Below are positions 1 through 11,366 of a DNA stretch of 64,000 nt, piece by piece. This DNA comes from Diospyros lotus (lineage: Eukaryota; Streptophyta; Magnoliopsida; Ericales; Ebenaceae), in the NCBI RefSeq assembly GCF_014633365.1, contig NW_026267105.1, forward strand, positions 703,950 to 767,949. Direction: 5' to 3'. How positions within the stretch are numbered: position 1 is the stretch's first letter; each line of letters begins with the position of its first letter. Position numbers and translations under genes: made by a program. Below the pieces are notes generated by a model. The model was not told the DNA's origin. It was given only the letters and a program-made list of their open reading frames with translations, and did not search any database.

Positions 1-200
1 TATACCATCTGTGTATTTGCCATTTCCTGAGAAGCATTAAACAATGCACTATTGACAGGGCTAAAAAACTGGCTCAAATAAGGATTCAACTGGTTCCCTT
101 GGTTCATCTGGCACTGAACTGGTCCAGCAGGTAGCTGCCTATCCTGGAATTGCTCAGTCACCAATGGTTGAGATAATGGCATTTGATGCCGACCATGTAA
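1..200 (-). CDS. MED8: MED8-like exon 8, partial (runs off the left edge)
   Basis: After acceptor TTTTCCAG the frame stays open to the window edge. It reads LHGRHQMPLSQPL, FQDRQLPAG, MNQGNQLNPYLSQF and NSALFNASQEMANTQM. These are in order with the plant MED8 C-terminal region, and the phase matches exon 7. The exon is separated from exon 7 by 24.4 kb of nested transposons. Confidence 0.87.
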
Positions 201-1095
201 CTGGAAAATGGATGGTATTGATCAAGAAATTAACAGAGAGAGCTTAAAAGATCAAGGAAGCATAAGAAAACCAAAAGCATTCATAGGCATATTATGAGAG
301 TATGTACTAGTTTACAACAACATATATAGCCTTTATCCCACTATGTGGGTTCGGCTACATGAATTCTACACTTCCATATATTTCTGTCTTTTGTCATATC
401 TTCAAGGGTATGTACTAGTTTAAGCTGAAATTTTTTTAATTCTCTCCAATACATGAGAGAGTACTGAAATATAAGAGATCCATTTCCCAGATGTTGGAAA
501 ATGGGAGATGGTGATAAATTTGGACCACTTGGGTGCAGGGCTAGAGATGTAAGTGGATTCTTGTGTCTCAATGACCAAAACTAATGAATCCAAGTGCAAA
601 CTTATTCCAACATTCACAATGTTCACTTTCCCTAACCAACAATAATAGGACATTCCGTCATTCCTCCATCTCAACCAATAATAATAAATTTTGAGAATAA
701 TTTATTCGTGATATGCCCTAATGCTAGATTTGGATGACATCTGTTGGACATATGTAAATCTTGGAAATTAATAAAATGATCATATATTCATTTATACCTC
801 TCCAATTGTATGTGAATGAGTCCCTATATCTCCTAATAAAGATCTTATTCTTAAGTTGTTAAGAATATGTGATGAGAATCTTTAGTATAGGATTTCTTAA
901 AGTGATTCTTGGTCCTTAGATTTATCAAAACGAGACTATGATTAATCAATTATGGACTAGCCCATAGGCTACTACCTTTAATTAGTATGAGATACTAATG
1001 ATAAAAGACAATGAATCACATGTCATATTGCATGAGATGCAGATAATAGACATGAGGGTAGGTGTTGATTGAACATCTACTGAACGTGAAGCATA

Positions 1096-1840
1096 CACTA
1101 TTGTTAGAATCTTACGATTCACAATTCGAATCGTACGATTCGACTCGATTCATATAGAAATCGAGTCGAATCTATAGAGTGAATCTAAAATCCCTTAAAA
1201 TCGTACGATTCACGATTCGAATCGTATGATTCGACTCGATTCATATAGAAATCGAGTCGAATTTATAGGGTGAATCGAAAATCCCTAACTATGAACCGGA
1301 CGAATCGATCGTGAATCGCATGAATAGCACGATTCATCCAATTCGTGCGACTTCGTCTGCATGTGCTCTTTAATCAAATATTCGTTCGATTTTGCTATCT
1401 TTGAAAACAAAGAAGATGATGAAGATGATGATGCTCTTGAACTTGAAGATAAAGATGATTGATAACTAGTGAAGATTATGAACAATGGAGTTTATTAGTA
1501 ACCTTATAGTTGTAGGGTTTTTTTTTTTTTTTTTTTTTTCTAGCTTGTTATTTTGAAAGTGATTTGGTTTGGTACAATTTGAATTTAAAGGCAACATAAA
1601 TATACTTTTGCCTTTTGGTATAATTTTAAACTTAGCAAATATATTTAGAAGTTTATTTATCTATTTATATTTAAAAGAATTGATCATGGTGGACACATTA
1701 TTTATTTTCTATGGATATATATTATTTATAGTTAAAATTGAGAATGTGTACCGAATCTTACGATTTGATTCGATTCTCGATTCACGATTCATAAAATAAG
1801 GATTTCGATTCTCGATTTGAGTCTCGATTTAATAACTATG
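1096..1840. mobile_element. Non-autonomous hAT-like element with GAATCG-rich ends
   Basis: Alignment to the other family-X copies shows an insertion here. The proposed 8-bp target duplication is GAAGCATA (1088-1095) and GAAGCACA (1841-1848). The imperfect terminal inverted repeats are CACTATTGTTAGAATC at the left and CATAGTTATTAAATC (complement) at the right. The interior carries dozens of CGATTC/GAATCG words and a 91-bp tandem duplication. It has no transposase. Confidence 0.65.
1113..1290. repeat. 91-bp tandem duplication inside the hAT-like element
   Basis: Units begin at 1113 and 1204, each with TACGATTCAC, GAATCGTA and CATATAGAAATCGAGTCGA in the same order and only a few mismatches. Each unit contains the inverted words TCGACTCGATT and AAATCGAGTCGA, so each could fold on itself. 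Confidence 0.85.
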
Positions 1841-1882
1841 GAAGCACATAACAAATCACATGGCTGAGATAATTAATGATCT

Positions 1883-2206
1883 TGTTGGAAAAGATAAAGA
1901 AAAAAGCTTGAGTTGGGCCTAAGTTGTGGCCGAGAGGATAAGAAGAAGAGAAAATGAAGATAGAAAGGTCCAGGTGTTAAAGATAAGTATAAATCAGATA
2001 AGAAAATTAGCACTTATGTATTTATCTTAATCTAAGAATTGTTGTAATCTATACCTAAATAGTAGGAGTGTAATCTAGTCCTAAAGTTTAGCCTAAAGTT
2101 TAGGAGTTTTCATAGGAGTTGTGTTGTATATATTTGCATCTTCCAGCTTAATGAATTTCTATGGAAGTTATTTCGTCTATGAAACTTCCTGCAAATCTAC
2201 TCATCA
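1883..2206 (+). repeat. 5' LTR of the copia element
   Basis: Starts TGTTGGAAAAGATAAAG and ends CTACTCATCA, followed directly by the primer-binding site. It matches 19,742-20,063 throughout, with a moderate number of substitutions. Confidence 0.9.
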
Positions 2207-2219
2207 TGGTATTAGAGCC
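2207..2219 (+). other. Copia primer-binding site (initiator Met-tRNA)
   Basis: TGGTATTAGAGCC differs by one base from the usual TGGTATCAGAGC complementary to plant initiator methionine tRNA. It lies directly after the LTR. Confidence 0.8.
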
Positions 2220-2294
2220 ATAGATCCGTAGCAAGGTTTCCACCATTTTTTTCTTGTCTCTCTCTCTGATTGGTAACATTTGTAAGTCCACAAT

Positions 2295-2439
2295 ATGGCT
2301 GAAAACTCATCAGCAAGTGGAGCTACCACCAATCTACCAACTACACCAAGGAATACTCTTGTTCCACAATCTCCAATCACCCTAGATAATCATTCTCTCC
2401 AAATCACTCAGCTGAATGGAACCAACTTCAGAGAGTGAT
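2295..2439 (+). pseudogene. Copia gag, 5' part
   Basis: ATG at 2295 opens MAENSSASGATTNLP and reaches QITQLNGTNFRE, the usual start of copia gag (LNGTNF...EW). The next codon is TGA, where copia gag normally has Trp. The CRM element is inserted exactly here; gag resumes at 15,069. Confidence 0.8.
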
Positions 2440-3185
2440 TAATGCGATCAATGAAGATGCAAAAGATTCTCTAAGCCTACAAGGAGGTCCAATCACCCAA
2501 GCAAAGGCAAAGAAAATGAGAGAGACACTCAATGGGCTAATTGAAGATATTCGAGCCAAACAAGCCTTTACTGATAAATCTACCAATTGGAAGACAACAA
2601 GTGAAAGTCAAGCCTATGTCCATTTAATCAGCATGCTAGCTGACCTAAATTGACGCATCAACCCACTAGAAGATGACACGTGGCAGTCAAGCTCATGCCT
2701 ATGTACAGCTAGCAAAAACTAGTTGTCTGATTTGTAATTTTAATTTGTTAAATTGTATTTATAGGCATGGAGAGAGAGGGGGGCGGTCATTAAGGTAGTG
2801 GAGTGTGTGTGTGGCTGGTAGTTATTCAGCATTTGGGTAGTTATTGAGTTTATGGGTAGTTATTTCATATTTCTTTTTCTATTTAAAGGGGATTGTCAAT
2901 ACTTCAAAAGGTGGGTTATTTTTGTGCTTCTTGAAAGGAGAACTTTTCTATTTGGCTTTTCCAAGAACTCGAGACTTATCAAGATTGTTCCAATCTTGTG
3001 GCGTCTAATTACCAAGGCTTATCACTCCCAACTTCTTTTTCTCTTATTCTGGAGTGTGGCATCTATATCATTCTTTTATTATTTTGTTTTGTTTGCTTGA
3101 ATATGGTTTAGCTTCCTTGGGATGATGCTCATCTTGTTCATGGGTTTTTAGATGCAATTAAAGGAATCTTCATCTACTTGCATCA
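2440..3185 (+). repeat. 5' LTR of the CRM element
   Basis: Matches 14,285-15,068 from GATCAATGAAGATGC (2446) to the terminal GCATCA. The first 208 bases read as the pol C-terminus, giving a 72-codon open frame at 2435-2653. A TATA-like CTATTTAAAGGGG lies near 2880. The first few bases (2440-2445) do not match the 3' LTR, so the exact start is uncertain. Confidence 0.82.
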
Positions 3186-3380
3186 GTTTTGGTATCAAAG
3201 CCAAGTTCTAAATCAGGTTCGGAATCATTTAAAAAAAAAAAAAAAAACACTTCAAGTTTCTGAAATCTGTTAATTTCCAGATTTTGAATAGGTTCTAACC
3301 TTGCTGTCTTTGTTTTTGTTGTTTCCTTACTTCCAAATTCCAATTTTGTTCCTATGTTCTTCTTTTCTACCCCTTGAATT
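3186..3380 (+). other. CRM leader, part 1 (with primer-binding site)
   Basis: GTTT and then TGGTATCAAAGCC (3190-3202) form the primer-binding site. Untranslated leader follows until the Reina-like insertion. The leader resumes at 8747 and runs to 9480, with no gene. Confidence 0.75.
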
Positions 3381-3807
3381 TGTTAGGCCCCCGGTTTTGC
3401 ATACTTACTATAGGCGTCACAAGCATCCGAAGGGAGTTGAGAGTACAGCTGGAGAAAGCACCAATCAGCAGGTGCACTAAGGGGTAGGATAGATATTTGG
3501 GCACCAATCAGCTGGTGTGCTAAGGGGTAGGGTAGATATTTGGCTGGTTTGTGTAACAAACCAGCAGACACGCCTGCATAACCAAATACGGTTATGCAGG
3601 AGAGAGAAGGGAATAACAGCTTATAAAAGGGGTAGGAAGAGAGGGAGGAGGGTGTGAAGAATTTGGAATGATTGTAGGAGAGTTCTGGGCCTCTCGAACG
3701 CCCAGTTGCTGCTGTTCTTACTTTCATTTTCTTGTAATTCCAATTCTGAAATACAATTCAATCCATTTCATCCATTGGAGATCCTTCCTATCGGTTGGAT
3801 CTCATCA
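3381..3807 (+). repeat. 5' LTR of the Reina-like element, with internal 43-bp tandem duplication
   Basis: Starts TGTTAGGCCCCCGG and ends GGATCTCATCA. A block starting CACCAATCAGC and ending AGATATTTGGG occurs twice in tandem here but once in the 3' LTR, which explains the length difference of 427 versus 384. A TATA-like TTATAAAAGG is at 3621-3630. Confidence 0.92.
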
Positions 3808-3836
3808 TTTTGGTATCAGAGCAATAGTCGATCGCC

Positions 3837-4520
3837 ATGGTAAACTTAACCAAGAGAGTGGGGGACCTGGAGGGGAAGGTTGACACGATGAGGGGAGAGA
3901 TTCAAACCATCAACCGGAACGTAGCAGAAATGCTGGAGCAGTTTGCTATCATGCGCACAAGGTGGGACGAACAGGAACGGGAGCAGAAGGCTAAGGCTCA
4001 TGGGAACGACTGGCCACCGGAATTGACCCCAGATTCCGAAGTGACACCAGGAGGGGGTATGAGTCACAGAATGGAGGGAAGCATGAGTGCTGCATGGCGA
4101 CCGGAGGGGAGAGGTAGGAGGCTGGAAATGCCTACCTTCGAAGGAGACAATCCAGACGACTGGATTTTCAGGGCGGAGAGATACTTCACGATCAACCAGC
4201 TCTCGGAGGATGAAAAGATAGAGTCCACTGCATTATGCTTCGAGGCAGGGGCCCTCGCTTGGTTCCAGTGGGAGTCTAGGCGCAGGGGGATCCGTAGCTG
4301 GCAGGGGCTCAAGCAGGGAATTCTTAATCGATTCCGCCCAACTCAAGAAGGATCGCTGGAAGAGAGGTTCCTTGCTCTGCAACAAGAAGGCACGGTTAAG
4401 GAATATAGGCTGATGTTTGAGGCATTGGCGGTACCTGTGTCAGACGTCTCTGAGGCGTTCTTGGAAGGACATTTCATCAACGGCCTTAAGCCAGAAATTA
4501 AGGCTAAGATCAGGGTATTA
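3837..4520 (+). pseudogene. Reina-like gag, 5' part, ended by nonsense codon
   Basis: ATG at 3837 starts MVNLTKRVGDLEGKVDTM, a coiled-coil-like N-terminus. The retrotransposon gag core follows (FRAERYF, AWFQWE, GLKQGILNRFRP). TAA at 4521-4523 stops it, but the same frame continues with [12 protein letters not shown], the normal gag continuation, so this is one point change (CAA to TAA fits) in a single gag-pol frame. Confidence 0.88.
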
Positions 4521-4523
4521 TAA

Positions 4524-7126
4524 CCCAGGGGGTTGGATCGGGTCATGCTAATAGCGCAATGTATAGAGGATAAAAATGCAGCCGTCTTGAGCTGCGGTAG
4601 GGGGTTCGGACCAGTGGGAAGTAAAATTCCCACCTACTCTACCACTAACACCGTTAGAATCCCTCCCACACAATCCAGAAGCCCGACTCCTTATTCGAGA
4701 GTCTCGAACCAGGTGAGCAGTAAGCTACCAGTGGCCGAGAGTGGTAGTAATGTTCCTTTTAAACGGCTCAGTGAGGCTGAGTGGAAAGCCAAGAGGGAGA
4801 AGGGATTGTGTTTCCGTTGTGATGAGAAATACTCGATTGGCCACAGGTGCAAGAACAAGGAGCTGCACGTTATGATGATCTATGATGAAGAGAAAGAGAG
4901 GGAAGGATCCGAAAGGGGAACCACGGAGGTGAGAGAAGACGAGGGAGGAGAGGAAGTGCACCAAGGCAGTGAAATCATTGAACTCTCTATGAATTCGGTG
5001 GTTGGTTTAACAACACCGCAGACCATGAAGCTACAAGGCGTTATCGAAGGGCAACCAGTAGTAGTACTGATTGATGGGGGGGCGACGCACAACTTTATAG
5101 CGGCCGAGTTAGTTCAACGACTGGGACTACCGCGAACAGAAACGACTGGTTATGGTGTTCTCATGGGAACGGGAATGGCAGTGCAAGGGGTCAGGATTTG
5201 CAAGGGGGTAAAGTTGCATCTACAAAACTTGCAAATAGTGGAAGATTTTCTACCTCTGGAGCTGGGTAGCTCAGATGTAATTCTTGGGATGAAGTGGTTG
5301 GCTGCAGTGGGAAAAATGAGAGTGGATTGGAAGGCCTTGACTATGAAGTTCCAGGTGGGGGGATTAGCCGTGACCTTGCAGGTCGACCCTAGCTTGAGCA
5401 AAAGCTTGGTATCCCTGAAGGCAATGATGAAGGCTTTCAAGGAGAATGGAGAAGGAGTGCTGCTTGAATTGGGAACGATGGCATCTGATTACAGTGACAA
5501 AACGGTCGAGATCCCACCGTTCCTTAAGCAAGTGTTAGCTGAGTTCGAGGAGGTGTTTTCAGCACCTGAAGGGCTGCCTCCTTCCAGAAAGAAGGATCAT
5601 GCCATCAACCTGCTGCCAGGCACAACTCCGGTCAGTGTGCGGCCCTACCGTTATCCCTATCTACAGAAAAACGAGATTGAAAAGATGGTAGGAGAGATGC
5701 TAGCCGCAGGGATCATACAACCCAGTTCCAGCCCCTTTTCGAGCCCAGTTCTGCTGGTCAAGAAGAAAGATGGAGGGTGGAGGTTCTGTGTGGATTATAG
5801 GGCATTAAATAAGGTGACAGTGGCCGACAAATTCCCAATTCCAGTGATTGAAGAGCTGCTGGATGAGCTTCATGGAGCCAAGGTCTTCTCCAAACTCGAC
5901 CTTAAGTCTGGGTATCACCAAATTCGCGTCAAGGCAGAGGATATTCCAAAGACAGCATTCCGGACGCATGAAGGCCACTACGAATTCCTCGTAATGCCTT
6001 TTGGATTGACTAACGCGCCAGCCACATTTCAGTCACTGATGAATGACATCTTCAGAGAACAGATGAGGCGTTTCGTGCTAGTTTTCTTCGACGAAATCTT
6101 GGTTTTTAGCAAAGACTTTGAACAGCATGCACAACACTTGTGCTCTGTTCTGGAGGTATTAGCAGCTAACCATTTATTTGCGAATAAGAGGAAGTGTTCG
6201 TTCGGACAATTGGAAATTGAGTACCTAGGTCACATTATATCACATGAAGGAGTCTCGGCTGATTATAACAAGGTAAAAGCCATGTTAGAGTGGCCCTCTC
6301 CCGCCACACTGAAGGAGTTGTGTGGTTTTCTTGGTCTCACCGGGTACTATAGGCGTTTTGTTAAAGATTATGGCAAGATAGCTTGGCCACTCACAGACAG
6401 ACTCAGGAAGGGTAATTTCTTTTGGGATGAAGCGGCTGAGCAAGCTTTCCGCCAGCTCAAAGCTGCCATGGTGTCACTGCCCGTGTTGGCTTTGCCGAAT
6501 TTTGACAAACCATTTGAGGTGGAGACGGATGCTTCGGGACATGGCATGGGGGTTGTGTTAATGCAAGACCATCGACCTATTGCATACTTTAGTCAGGCGT
6601 TTAATCAGTTCGGTAGGAGGAAATCAGTGTATGAGAGGGAACTAATGGCCATTGTGTTCGCGGTACAAAAATGGAGACACTACCTCTTGGGACAGAAATT
6701 TATGGTCAGGACGGATCAAAAAAGTCTCAAGTTCTTGATGGAACAGAGATTGGTGAGTCCAGAATATCAGAAGTGGATGGTGAAGTTAATGGGATTTCGG
6801 TTTGAAATCCAATATAGACCTGGGTTGGAGAATAAAGCGGCTGATGGGTTGTCCCGCATCAGCCACTTTGCTGCCCTCCTAGCTTTAACCGTTCCTCAGG
6901 TTCTCCAACTGGATCAGCTAGCTAAGGAGGTAGCTGACAATGAAGAGCTACAAGTGGTGGTCAAGGACCTCCAGCGGGATCCTACTTCCAGACCCCATTT
7001 TCAGTTGGTGGACGGTTTCCTTTTTTACAAAGGGAGGATATATCTACCGAAGGGTTCTTCTCTCTTCCCATTGCTTTTACATGAGGGTCATGATGGGAGT
7101 GTTGGGGGGCACTCGGGATTCTTGAA
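4524..7126 (+). pseudogene. Reina-like gag zinc knuckle, protease, reverse transcriptase, RNase H
   Basis: Continues the gag frame after the stop. A CCHC knuckle [14 protein letters not shown] is at 4809-4850. The aspartic protease motif is [10 protein letters not shown] (Gly where Ser is common), near 5070. The reverse transcriptase has [35 protein letters not shown] and [13 protein letters not shown]. Its catalytic box reads FFDEI (6087-6095) instead of F/Y-x-D-D, so the second Asp is Glu and polymerase activity is doubtful. RNase H ([25 protein letters not shown]) and the HH half of the integrase zinc finger follow. The frame is lost near 7127. Confidence 0.9.
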
Positions 7127-8340
7127 GACAAGAGGATCGCGGCAAGTGTGTATTGGTTGGGGATGAAGAGGGACATTCACAGGTATGTAAGCCACTGTGC
7201 GGTTTGCCAGCAAAACAAAGTACTGGCACTCAAACCAGGAGGACTTTTGCAACCCCTTCCGATTCCAAATCAAATTTGGGAAGACCTTGCGATGGACTTT
7301 ATCGAAGGCTTACCCAGGTCAGGAAAAATAGACTCAATTCTGGTGGTGGTTGATAGACTCAGTAAGTATGGCCATTTTATTGGGTTGAAACACCCTTTTT
7401 TCTGCTGGAGAAGTGGCAGGAGTCTTCATCAAGGAGGTTGTACGGCTTCATGGTCTACCACGGTCCATTGTGTCTGATCGGGATAAGATATTAATGAGCA
7501 AATTCTGGGAGGAACTCTTTCGTCTCCAAGGTACCAAGCTCCAACGCAGCACAGCTTACCATCCACAAACGGATGGTCAAACGGAGGTGCTGAATAGGAC
7601 ATTGGAGACCTACCTTCGTTGCTTCGCTTCTTCCAAACCAAAATCTTGGTTTGTGTGGCTGCCTTGGGCAGAATTGTGGTACAATACTTCATACCACACA
7701 GCCTCTAGAACTACACCTTTCCCGGCCGTCTATGGGCGTGAACCGCCAGCAATACTTAAAGTTGAAAAGGGATCCACTTCGGTTTCAGTGGTAGAGCAGC
7801 AGCTTGTCGAGAGAGATCACATTCTGGAAGAACTTAAGGCACAGCTACAAAGAGCTCAAGCTATAATGAAGAAAGGGGCTGATGTGAAGAGAAGAGCAGT
7901 AAAATTTCAAGTAGGGGATCTAGTTTACTTAAAACTAATTCCCTATCGTCGAAAGTCATTGGTTGGTCGTGCCAATGAGAAACTGGCTCCTAGATTCTAT
8001 GGTCCGTTTGAGATTGAGAGGGAGGTTGGACCGGTGGCTTACAGGTTAAAATTACCTTCATCTTGCAGCATTCACCCAGTGTTCCATGTGTCTCAGCTGC
8101 GAGAGGCCAAAGGGGCATTGCAAGCCACGGTGGATATTCCCAATCAGTTAAGTGCAGAGCTGGAGATGCTGGTCGAACCGGAGGCAGTATTGGGAGTCAG
8201 ACCAAGCAGAGGAAATAAATGTGGGAGGTTTGGATGTTCTTCTGCAATGAAAGGGGTTACCCCCATTAGAAGCCACTTGGGAGCCTTTCAACCTCATTCA
8301 GCAGCAGTTTCCAGGTTTTCACCTTGAGGACAAGGTGACA
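7127..8340 (+). pseudogene. Reina-like integrase and chromodomain, frameshifted
   Basis: Frame 2 carries the CC half of the integrase zinc finger (CAVCQQNK) and [12 protein letters not shown] seven-base T run near 7395 shifts the frame. It is then open again with VSDRDKI and STAYHPQTDGQTEVLNRTLE, which hold the catalytic Asp and Glu. A further shift near 8210 moves the chromodomain (PPLEATWEPFN) to another frame, which also holds TGA at 8248-8250 where Trp is usual. Domain identity is firm; the product is not functional. Confidence 0.85.
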
Positions 8341-8357
8341 GTTGGGGGACGGAGTGA

Positions 8358-8741
8358 TGTTAGGCCCCCGGTTTTGCATACTTACTATAGACGTCACAAG
8401 CATCCGAAGGGAGTTGAGGGTACAGCTGGAGGAAGCACCAATCAGCTGGTGCGCTAAGGGGTAGGGTAGATATTTGGCTGGTTTGTTACACAAACCAGCA
8501 GACACGCCTGCATAACCAAATACGGTTATGCAGGAGAGAGAAGGGAATAACAGCTTATAAAAGGGGTAGGAAGAGAGGGAGGAGGGTGTGAAGAATTTGG
8601 AGTGATTGTAGGAGAGTTCTGGGCCTCTCGAACGCCCAGTTGCTACTGTTCTTACTTTCATTTTCTTGTAATTCCAATTCTGAAATACAATTCAATCCAT
8701 TTCATCCATTGGAGATCCTTCCTATCGGTTGGATCTCATCA
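8358..8741 (+). repeat. 3' LTR of the Reina-like element
   Basis: 384 bp from TGTTAGGCCC to TCTCATCA. It follows the polypurine tract and is followed by the target duplication GAATT. It lacks the 43-bp internal duplication of the 5' copy. Confidence 0.93.
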
Positions 8742-8746
8742 GAATT

Positions 8747-9480
8747 TTGTTCTCGTTGGTCTCCTTTTATTCGTCCTTTGACTCTGTTCTTGTTGTACTT
8801 CTTTTTTTTTTTTTCGTGCTTTGTTTTGTCTATTGTTAAGTGTTACTTGGTCACTTTTGATGCCTTGTGATCTGTTCATCTTGATTTTGTGAACTCTAAT
8901 CACCTTCATTGTTGTCGTTTGTGTGAATCAACTAAACCCGCACACCCATACATAAAGAGGTGCTGGATTTCAAGAATCAAACCAATATTCAAATAGTGGA
9001 ATTTTCATGCTTAAAAAAAAGAAGAAAAAAAAATCAGTCGAGCATGTGGAAAAAAAAAACATACAGCAAATCAATGGGTACATAGCATTTTAACACAGCC
9101 AGAGTTTACTTTCTCCCTAATTCATACAAGGCTTTGGAGACTTTGACGAATCTGGTTTTTTTCTTTTTTTTTTATTTCCTAAATCCATCCATTGTTATTA
9201 AATTCTGTGTTCAAAATTTACTCAATTTTGTGTTCCTTGTTCCAATCTAACCCAATTTATAACTCTTTGCAAATTGGGTTGTTCGTAGATTTAACTTTCT
9301 TGATTATAGTTGCAGAGTTCTTTCAAGAGCTAATTGAGAAAGTTCAGTGGTAAAAGGCAAGAGCATGAGCTCATTAAAAGAAAAATCCGATAAAGAGTGC
9401 TATACACGAGGGTTGAGTGAATCAAACAAATTGAGAGAAAACATGTGAGGGAGTGCTTGTGAGGTTATATCTGAATTTTA
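8747..9480 (+). other. CRM leader, part 2
   Basis: Untranslated leader of the CRM element resumed after the Reina-like insertion. It has T-rich and A-rich runs and no open frame of note. It ends just before the gag start ATGCAGGATACTAAC at 9481. Confidence 0.65.
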
Positions 9481-10745
9481 ATGCAGGATACTAACATGAA
9501 TCCAAAGGACAAAGGAGTTAGAGAAGAGGGGAGTAGGGACAATTCATTTGTGATCCAAGCAATGCAACAACACTTTGAACGCCTCAATGTTATGTTTGGA
9601 GAATTGAATGACCAAATAGAAAGAATAGAAAAGCGAGAAGTTAGCCCAACCGACATGAGAAGAAGACCAACTCGTGAAAGTACTAACTTGGGGAGACAAA
9701 GTTATCTTGATGGAGAAGATGACCTAGACTTTGATGATCAATCTACTTTGCCTAGATTCAGCCACAGATTTGGAAGGAGAAATTTGAGGAGGTCGGGAAC
9801 TCTAAACCGAGATAGAGATGAAGAGCTTGAATTTGAGGATCAAGCCACAAACAGATTGGGAAATGAACGGGCTAACAGATTTAGTGGGAGGAATCTGGGA
9901 AGGAGGGACACCTATGATCGTGACTTGGGGAGTATTAAAATGAATATTCCTTCATTTCAAGGAAAGAATGATCCGAAAGCCTACATAGAGTGGGATAAAA
10001 GTGGAACTTGTGTTTGACTGTCACAACTACTCCGAGGACAAAAAAGTAAAACTTGTTGCGATTGAATTTACTAATTATGCTATAATTTGGTGGGATCAAG
10101 TTGTTTTGAATAGAAGGAGAAACCATGAATGCCCTGTGGACACTTGGGAGCAAATGAAGTCAATCATGAGAAAGAGATTTATTCCAAGTCATTACTACCG
10201 AGACTTGTACCAGCAGCTGCAAGGCCTCACTCAATGTGCCCGAAGTGTGGAGGATTACCACAAGGAAATGGAGGTTGCCATGATCCGAGCCAATGTAGAG
10301 GAAGATAGAGAGGCAACCATGGCTAGATTTTTACAAGGGCTAAATAGAGACATTGCTAATGTGGTGGAGCTGCAACATTCTGTTGAGTTAGAGGATATGG
10401 TACACATGGCCATGAAGGTTGGGAGGCAGCTCAAAAGAAAAGCAACATTATGTTGAGTTAGAGGATATGGAACACATGGCCATGAAGGTTGAGAGGCAGC
10501 TCAAAAGAAAAGGTGTTGCACGAGTGGGACAGATTTCGAGTTCATCCTCAACTTGGAAACCAAATTGGGGCAAAAGGGAGAAAATGGTAGATCTTAAAAT
10601 CAAATTCGAGTCTAAGCCTTACAAGGGCAAGGAAGTGGGCCATAGCAAGGAGAAAGGTACTTCTGAACCTCAATCTAATAGAAATCGGGATATAAAATGT
10701 TTTAAATGTTGAGGCAAGGGACATATTGCATCTCAATGTCCAAAC
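9481..10745 (+). pseudogene. CRM gag, two frameshifts and one nonsense codon
   Basis: Opens MQDTNMNPKDKGVREE and contains FVIQAMQQHFERLN. The CRM gag core reads MNIPSFQGKNDPKAY, VELVFDCHNYSEDKKVKL, YAIIWWDQ and RFIPSHYYRDLYQQLQ. One A appears lost near 9992 (EW.KK region). A 70-bp tandem duplication at 10,372-10,511 repeats VELEDM.HMAMKV and shifts the frame again. The CCHC knuckle (CFKC...GHIASQC) holds TGA at 10,709-10,711. Confidence 0.88.
10372..10511 (+). repeat. 70-bp tandem duplication in CRM gag
   Basis: Units 10,372-10,441 and 10,442-10,511 both start GCAACATT and end CAAAAGAAAA, with a handful of mismatches. Seventy is not a multiple of three, so the duplication also shifts the frame. 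Confidence 0.93.
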
Positions 10746-10754
10746 AAGAGGACA

Positions 10755-11366
10755 ATGGTTTTAAGGAGCAATGGAGAGGTAGAAACTGAAAGTGAGACAG
10801 AGGCTAAATCTTTACCACTAATGGATGAGAGTGATGGAGAAGAGCATCCCATGGATGGAGTTGCATTGGTGACAAGGAGAGCTTTGAATTTGCAAGCAAG
10901 AGAAGAGAATGAGGTGCAACGTGACAACATTTTTCAGACAAGGTGCCACATCAAAGAGAGAGTGTGTAGAATGATTATTGATGGAGGAAGCACCAATGTA
11001 GCTAGCACAGAATTGGTGGAAAAGTTGAATTTGCCAACTCAAACACATCCCCGACCATACAAGCTACAATGGCTAAATGATTGTGGTGAGGTTAAGGTAA
11101 ATAAACAAGTGTTAATTTCATTTTCCATTGGTACGTATTGTGATGAGGTTCTTTGAGATGTTGTGCCAACGCAAGCTGGTCATATCCTCTTAGGGAGGCC
11201 ATGGCAGTTTGATAGGCGGGTCAAGCATGATGGATACACTAACAAATACTCTTTTGTAATGAATGGGAAGTCCGTTACCCTTGTACCCTTGACACCCCAA
11301 CAGATATATGAAGATCAGATGAGGGTTAAAAAAGAGAATGAAAAGAAAAGAGGGAAAGAGAATTAG
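10755..11366 (+). pseudogene. CRM protease region, broken
   Basis: Contains CRMIIDGGSTNVAS near 10,970, the CRM-type aspartic protease motif, and HILLGRPWQFDR downstream. A TGA at 11,155-11,157 splits the frame just before DVVPTQAGHILLG. Confidence 0.8.

Larger units (their letters stand above)
3381..8741 (+). mobile_element. Ty3/gypsy chromovirus, Reina-like, complete but inactive
   Basis: Perfect 5-bp duplication GAATT (3376-3380 and 8742-8746). LTRs are at 3381-3807 and 8358-8741, a perfect primer-binding site TGGTATCAGAGC is at 3811, and a polypurine tract TTGGGGGACGGAGTGA abuts the 3' LTR. Total length is 5361 bp. Short LTRs, a single gag-pol frame and a C-terminal chromodomain suggest the Reina clade. 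Its LTRs differ at only about nine positions besides one 43-bp duplication, so it is the youngest of the nested set. Confidence 0.92.

Noticed and set aside
330..370. Second SINE suggested by CCCACTATGTGGGTTCGGCTACATG
   Set aside because: The block resembles a word seen in plant SINE-like repeats, but no A/B boxes or ends could be set; not enough to call.
1285..1485. Ser-rich minus-strand frame
   Set aside because: It falls in the hAT-like element and derives from GATGAT repeats; no family match.
2435..2653. Separate small gene encoding a [10 protein letters not shown] protein
   Set aside because: It is the LTR copy of the CRM pol C-terminus, not an independent gene.
3383..3727. Minus-strand 114-codon frame (repeated at 8266-8661)
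   Set aside because: It is antisense to the LTRs of the Reina-like element; identity of the two copies reflects the LTR, not a gene.
10372..10511. CRISPR-like or satellite array
   Set aside because: Only two adjacent copies with no spacer, inside gag; a simple tandem duplication.
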